Positions 61,850-64,000 of a DNA stretch of 64,000 nucleotides are shown here, piece by piece. A program made the position numbers and the translations under genes. Source of the DNA: Bacteroidota bacterium (lineage in GTDB: Bacteria; Bacteroidota; Bacteroidia; Chitinophagales; JADIYW01). Location of the stretch: assembly GCA_020436225.1 (NCBI GenBank), contig JAGQYE010000016.1, positions 1 to 64,000 on the forward strand. The letters run 5' to 3'. The notes under the pieces were generated by a model, which did no database searches, was not told the origin of the DNA, and was given only the letters and a program-made list of their open reading frames with translations. Each line of letters starts with the position of its first letter. Within the stretch, counting starts at the first letter, position 1.

Positions 61850-64000
61850 TTAGTTAAAAGTCATATCCATACGGAATCCAAAGCTTCGAGGTGCTTCTAA
61901 TAAAGCAGGGCGAAGTGTGTATTCTCTGTTGGTTATGTTTTTGATGATAAACGCGAAATTAAAATCACGATTATCTCTTGAAAAATGATAGCCGATTCTT
62001 GTATCTAAGATGAAGTCGCCTTTAAATTTAGGATTAACATCAGATAGGGAAGCACCTTTCTTTAAATGGCTGGCTGCGTACGCATAATAGCTTGGTAAAA
62101 TCGTTGCAAAAACATTGTCGATATTTTCCATAAAGCTGAAGAATGCACCTGTAACACCAAAAGTAAATCCTTTAAAGTCAACATCCCAAACTCCTACAAA
62201 CTGATGTTGGATTCTATATTTTAAGATATTGAATTTTGCGATGTCTTTGTAATCCGGATTATTTTCATCATAGTTTTTATATTGAGGCATTATATAGGTA
62301 TAACCTAATTGTAATGTTGAAGGAAATTTGCCGCCTAATTTTCCTTCTCCACCAATGGTGGCTTCAACACCATAAATCATAGTTTGGCTGTTTACATTAT
62401 TAGCTTGGAAACCGAAAGTTGGTGTGTTTATGAAATTGAATTCCATCATGTTTTTATACTGCATATAAAAGGCTGCTACATCCACAAAAGCTCTTAAATA
62501 TTTTCCAAGTTTCACACCTTGTTTAATTCCTAATTCTACACTAAGTCCTGTTTCAGAATAAAGATTTGGGTTTGGATAAATACCAAAACCCGGGCTAAGT
62601 TCTGTAGTAATATATTTTTCTGCAATGGTTGGGAATCTGTAACCTTGACCGAATGAAGTTCTGATATAAGTATATTTAGCAGCTTGTACGCTAACACCAA
62701 CACGAGAAACCGGTTTAGTTTCCCATTTTTGTTTATCTAATCTATTAGACTCGAAACGGAAACCATACGTAATATTTAATATTTTGAAGAATTTTTTATC
62801 TAATTGGAAATAGCCGGCAATATTGGTTCCGATATGTGTAGTGTCTCCAAATAATTGAGATTTAGAGCGAACATGGTTAGCCACAACGCCTCCGGTTACT
62901 GTAAAGTTCCATTTTTCTATTCTTCTTTGATATTGATATTCGGCATAATAGAAATCGTTCGAGTTGTCTTGATTATTAGAATTGTCTATAGCTGTCTTAA
63001 CATATCTTCCTAATACTTTATGACTGTTTCCTTTTAAATCAGCATATCGGAAAAATGGATCAACACTTACCCTGAATGTCTTTGATGCAGTTGGAATTCC
63101 GGTTACATTACTTGGTATGTATTTATTGATGCCGTCGCCACCCCATAAAAAGAAGGTTTGACTTCTTGACATTTGAAAGTTGGTATTTGCACCAAAACTC
63201 ATCTTGTCGTTGATTTTATAACGCAAGTTTACTGTAAATCTGCCTCTTGTTACATTGGAGCCCCATTTATGGCTTTGTTCTTTATAAAACATACCACCTG
63301 AAACTAAATCCAATTTGTTTATTTTTTGTCTGTAAGCAAAATTAAAACCAAAACTATATGGACGAGTTGTGTAATTATTTTTGATTGTTGTATCTTTTCC
63401 AAACAAGCCATTTCCTCCGGATAATAAGGTAATACTATCTAATTTCCACCATTGTTTGTTTTCGGTAGTTTTAGTAAGCGTTTCAGTGTTTGGATCATAT
63501 CTATAATCATTCTTATTTGGATTATCTATAACAGAACCAAAGATTGAAAATTTGGCATACGGTTTTGCTGTTGGAGTAGCCGTTCTTACATTTATAATAC
63601 CATTCATAGCAGATGAACCATATAGTGCAGAAGCTGCACCTTTGATGATTTCTATTTGTCCAATATTTTCGAGCGGTAAATTGTCCCAACTTGGAAATCC
63701 TGCATCAGCTTGTAGGATAGGTAAATCGTCCATTAGTAATAGTACTCTGGAACCTGCTCCGTACGAATATCCGGAACCACCTCTTATATTAGCTTGTCCA
63801 TCTACCACTGTTACACCTGAACTCTTTTGAATAGCTTCAGAAACATTACTCATATTTTGTTTTTCCAAAGTAGCAGGTTTAATAACATCAATAGAAACTG
63901 ATTCTTCGCCTATTTTTCGTTCATATTTACTACTTGTTACAACTAATTCATCCAACATACTTTGCATTTCGCCCATATTAATATCCAGCGTTTGAGTTTG
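61850..64000 (-). CDS. TonB-dependent outer-membrane receptor, 5' end outside window
   Basis: At least 716 residues visible. The frame continues open past an internal Met at 63976 to the window edge (reading QTQTLDIN MGEMQS...), so that Met is not the start; the missing part should hold the signal peptide and most of the CarboxypepD_reg domain. Plug motifs SSGVTVVDGQANIRGGSGYSYG and GQIEIIKGAASALYGSSAMNG and the C-terminal ...RSFGFRMDMTFN barrel end are clear. Same family as the downstream receptor, sharing long plug motifs, so the pair arose by duplication. Ligand unknown. Confidence 0.9.
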   Translation of the reverse strand, partial: QTQTLDINMGEMQSMLDELVVTSSKYERKIGEESVSIDVIKPATLEKQNMSNVSEAIQKSSGVTVVDGQANIRGGSGYSYGAGSRVLLLMDDLPILQADAGFPSWDNLPLENIGQIEIIKGAASALYGSSAMNGIINVRTATPTAKPYAKFSIFGSVIDNPNKNDYRYDPNTETLTKTTENKQWWKLDSITLLSGGNGLFGKDTTIKNNYTTRPYSFGFNFAYRQKINKLDLVSGGMFYKEQSHKWGSNVTRGRFTVNLRYKINDKMSFGANTNFQMSRSQTFFLWGGDGINKYIPSNVTGIPTASKTFRVSVDPFFRYADLKGNSHKVLGRYVKTAIDNSNNQDNSNDFYYAEYQYQRRIEKWNFTVTGGVVANHVRSKSQLFGDTTHIGTNIAGYFQLDKKFFKILNITYGFRFESNRLDKQKWETKPVSRVGVSVQAAKYTYIRTSFGQGYRFPTIAEKYITTELSPGFGIYPNPNLYSETGLSVELGIKQGVKLGKYLRAFVDVAAFYMQYKNMMEFNFINTPTFGFQANNVNSQTMIYGVEATIGGEGKLGGKFPSTLQLGYTYIMPQYKNYDENNPDYKDIAKFNILKYRIQHQFVGVWDVDFKGFTFGVTGAFFSFMENIDNVFATILPSYYAYAASHLKKGASLSDVNPKFKGDFILDTRIGYHFSRDNRDFNFAFIIKNITNREYTLRPALLEAPRSFGFRMDMTFN

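Noticed and set aside
1-64000. CRISPR arrays, insertion sequences, prophage or integrative elements
   Set aside because: No regularly spaced repeats with unique spacers, no transposase, integrase or phage structural genes were found.

Overview
This window is a stretch of chromosome from a low-GC member of the Bacteroidota. Four things point there: many promoters carry the phylum's TAnnTTTG -7 box; the primary sigma factor is the short ~289-residue type lacking region 1.1; a large secreted M43 metalloprotease ends in a type IX secretion (T9SS) sorting domain and is accompanied by SusC-style TonB receptors with a carboxypeptidase-D-like N-terminal domain; and the ornithine carbamoyltransferase is the acyl-ornithine (argF') type. 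Order and genus cannot be fixed from the sequence alone. No phage, IS element or CRISPR array was seen.

Layout. 1-1.4 kb: two small hypothetical genes, a tiny secreted-peptide ORF, repeat-rich intergenic DNA and a tRNA-Gly/tRNA-Leu pair. 1.5-13.6 kb: a split arginine pathway, with argB-argE on +, argH on + behind herA-like and ppk2 genes, and argC-argD-argF' on -. Between them lie dodecin, a beta-CASP nuclease and a LolA-like protein behind a sigma-54-type promoter. 13.6-14.3 kb: a toxin-antitoxin pair whose PIN toxin is broken by one in-frame stop. 14.7-18.5 kb: ffh, long-form gapdh and rpoD on -. 18.6-22.4 kb: lptF/G, glycosyltransferase, ribBA. 22.5-33 kb: tamB, tsaD, thioesterase, glyoxalase, glpD, pruA. 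34-42.7 kb: trpF-trpB-trpA-hisH, then the T9SS protease, then hisA-hisF-hisIE. 42.7-49.4 kb: Pmp3-like peptide, esterase lipoprotein, NDH-2, crotonase, an RlmK-like rRNA methyltransferase, two tandem paralogous secreted proteins and a lipase. 49.4-53.6 kb: a phenylalanine/tyrosine operon (pheA, aminotransferase, tyrA, DAHP synthase-chorismate mutase). 53.7-64 kb: a small hypothetical gene, D-aminoacylase, ferredoxin, aldehyde dehydrogenase, a PLP racemase/aldolase-like enzyme and two TonB-dependent receptors, the second running off the window.

The most striking regulatory find is upstream of pheA. A 15-codon ORF (MIMNNFFYGYYFFRA) with seven Phe/Tyr codons is followed by mutually exclusive hairpins ending in a perfect intrinsic terminator. 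This is the architecture of a translation-coupled attenuator able to sense both Phe and Tyr, matching an operon that makes both. Other notable points are: an Ala at the substrate-selecting position of argF', predicting succinyl-ornithine specificity; a nonsense-interrupted PIN toxin; a his cluster split by a secreted protease and its terminator; a start-codon-sequestering hairpin before an esterase lipoprotein; and TTG starts for hisH, hisF and a glycosyltransferase.
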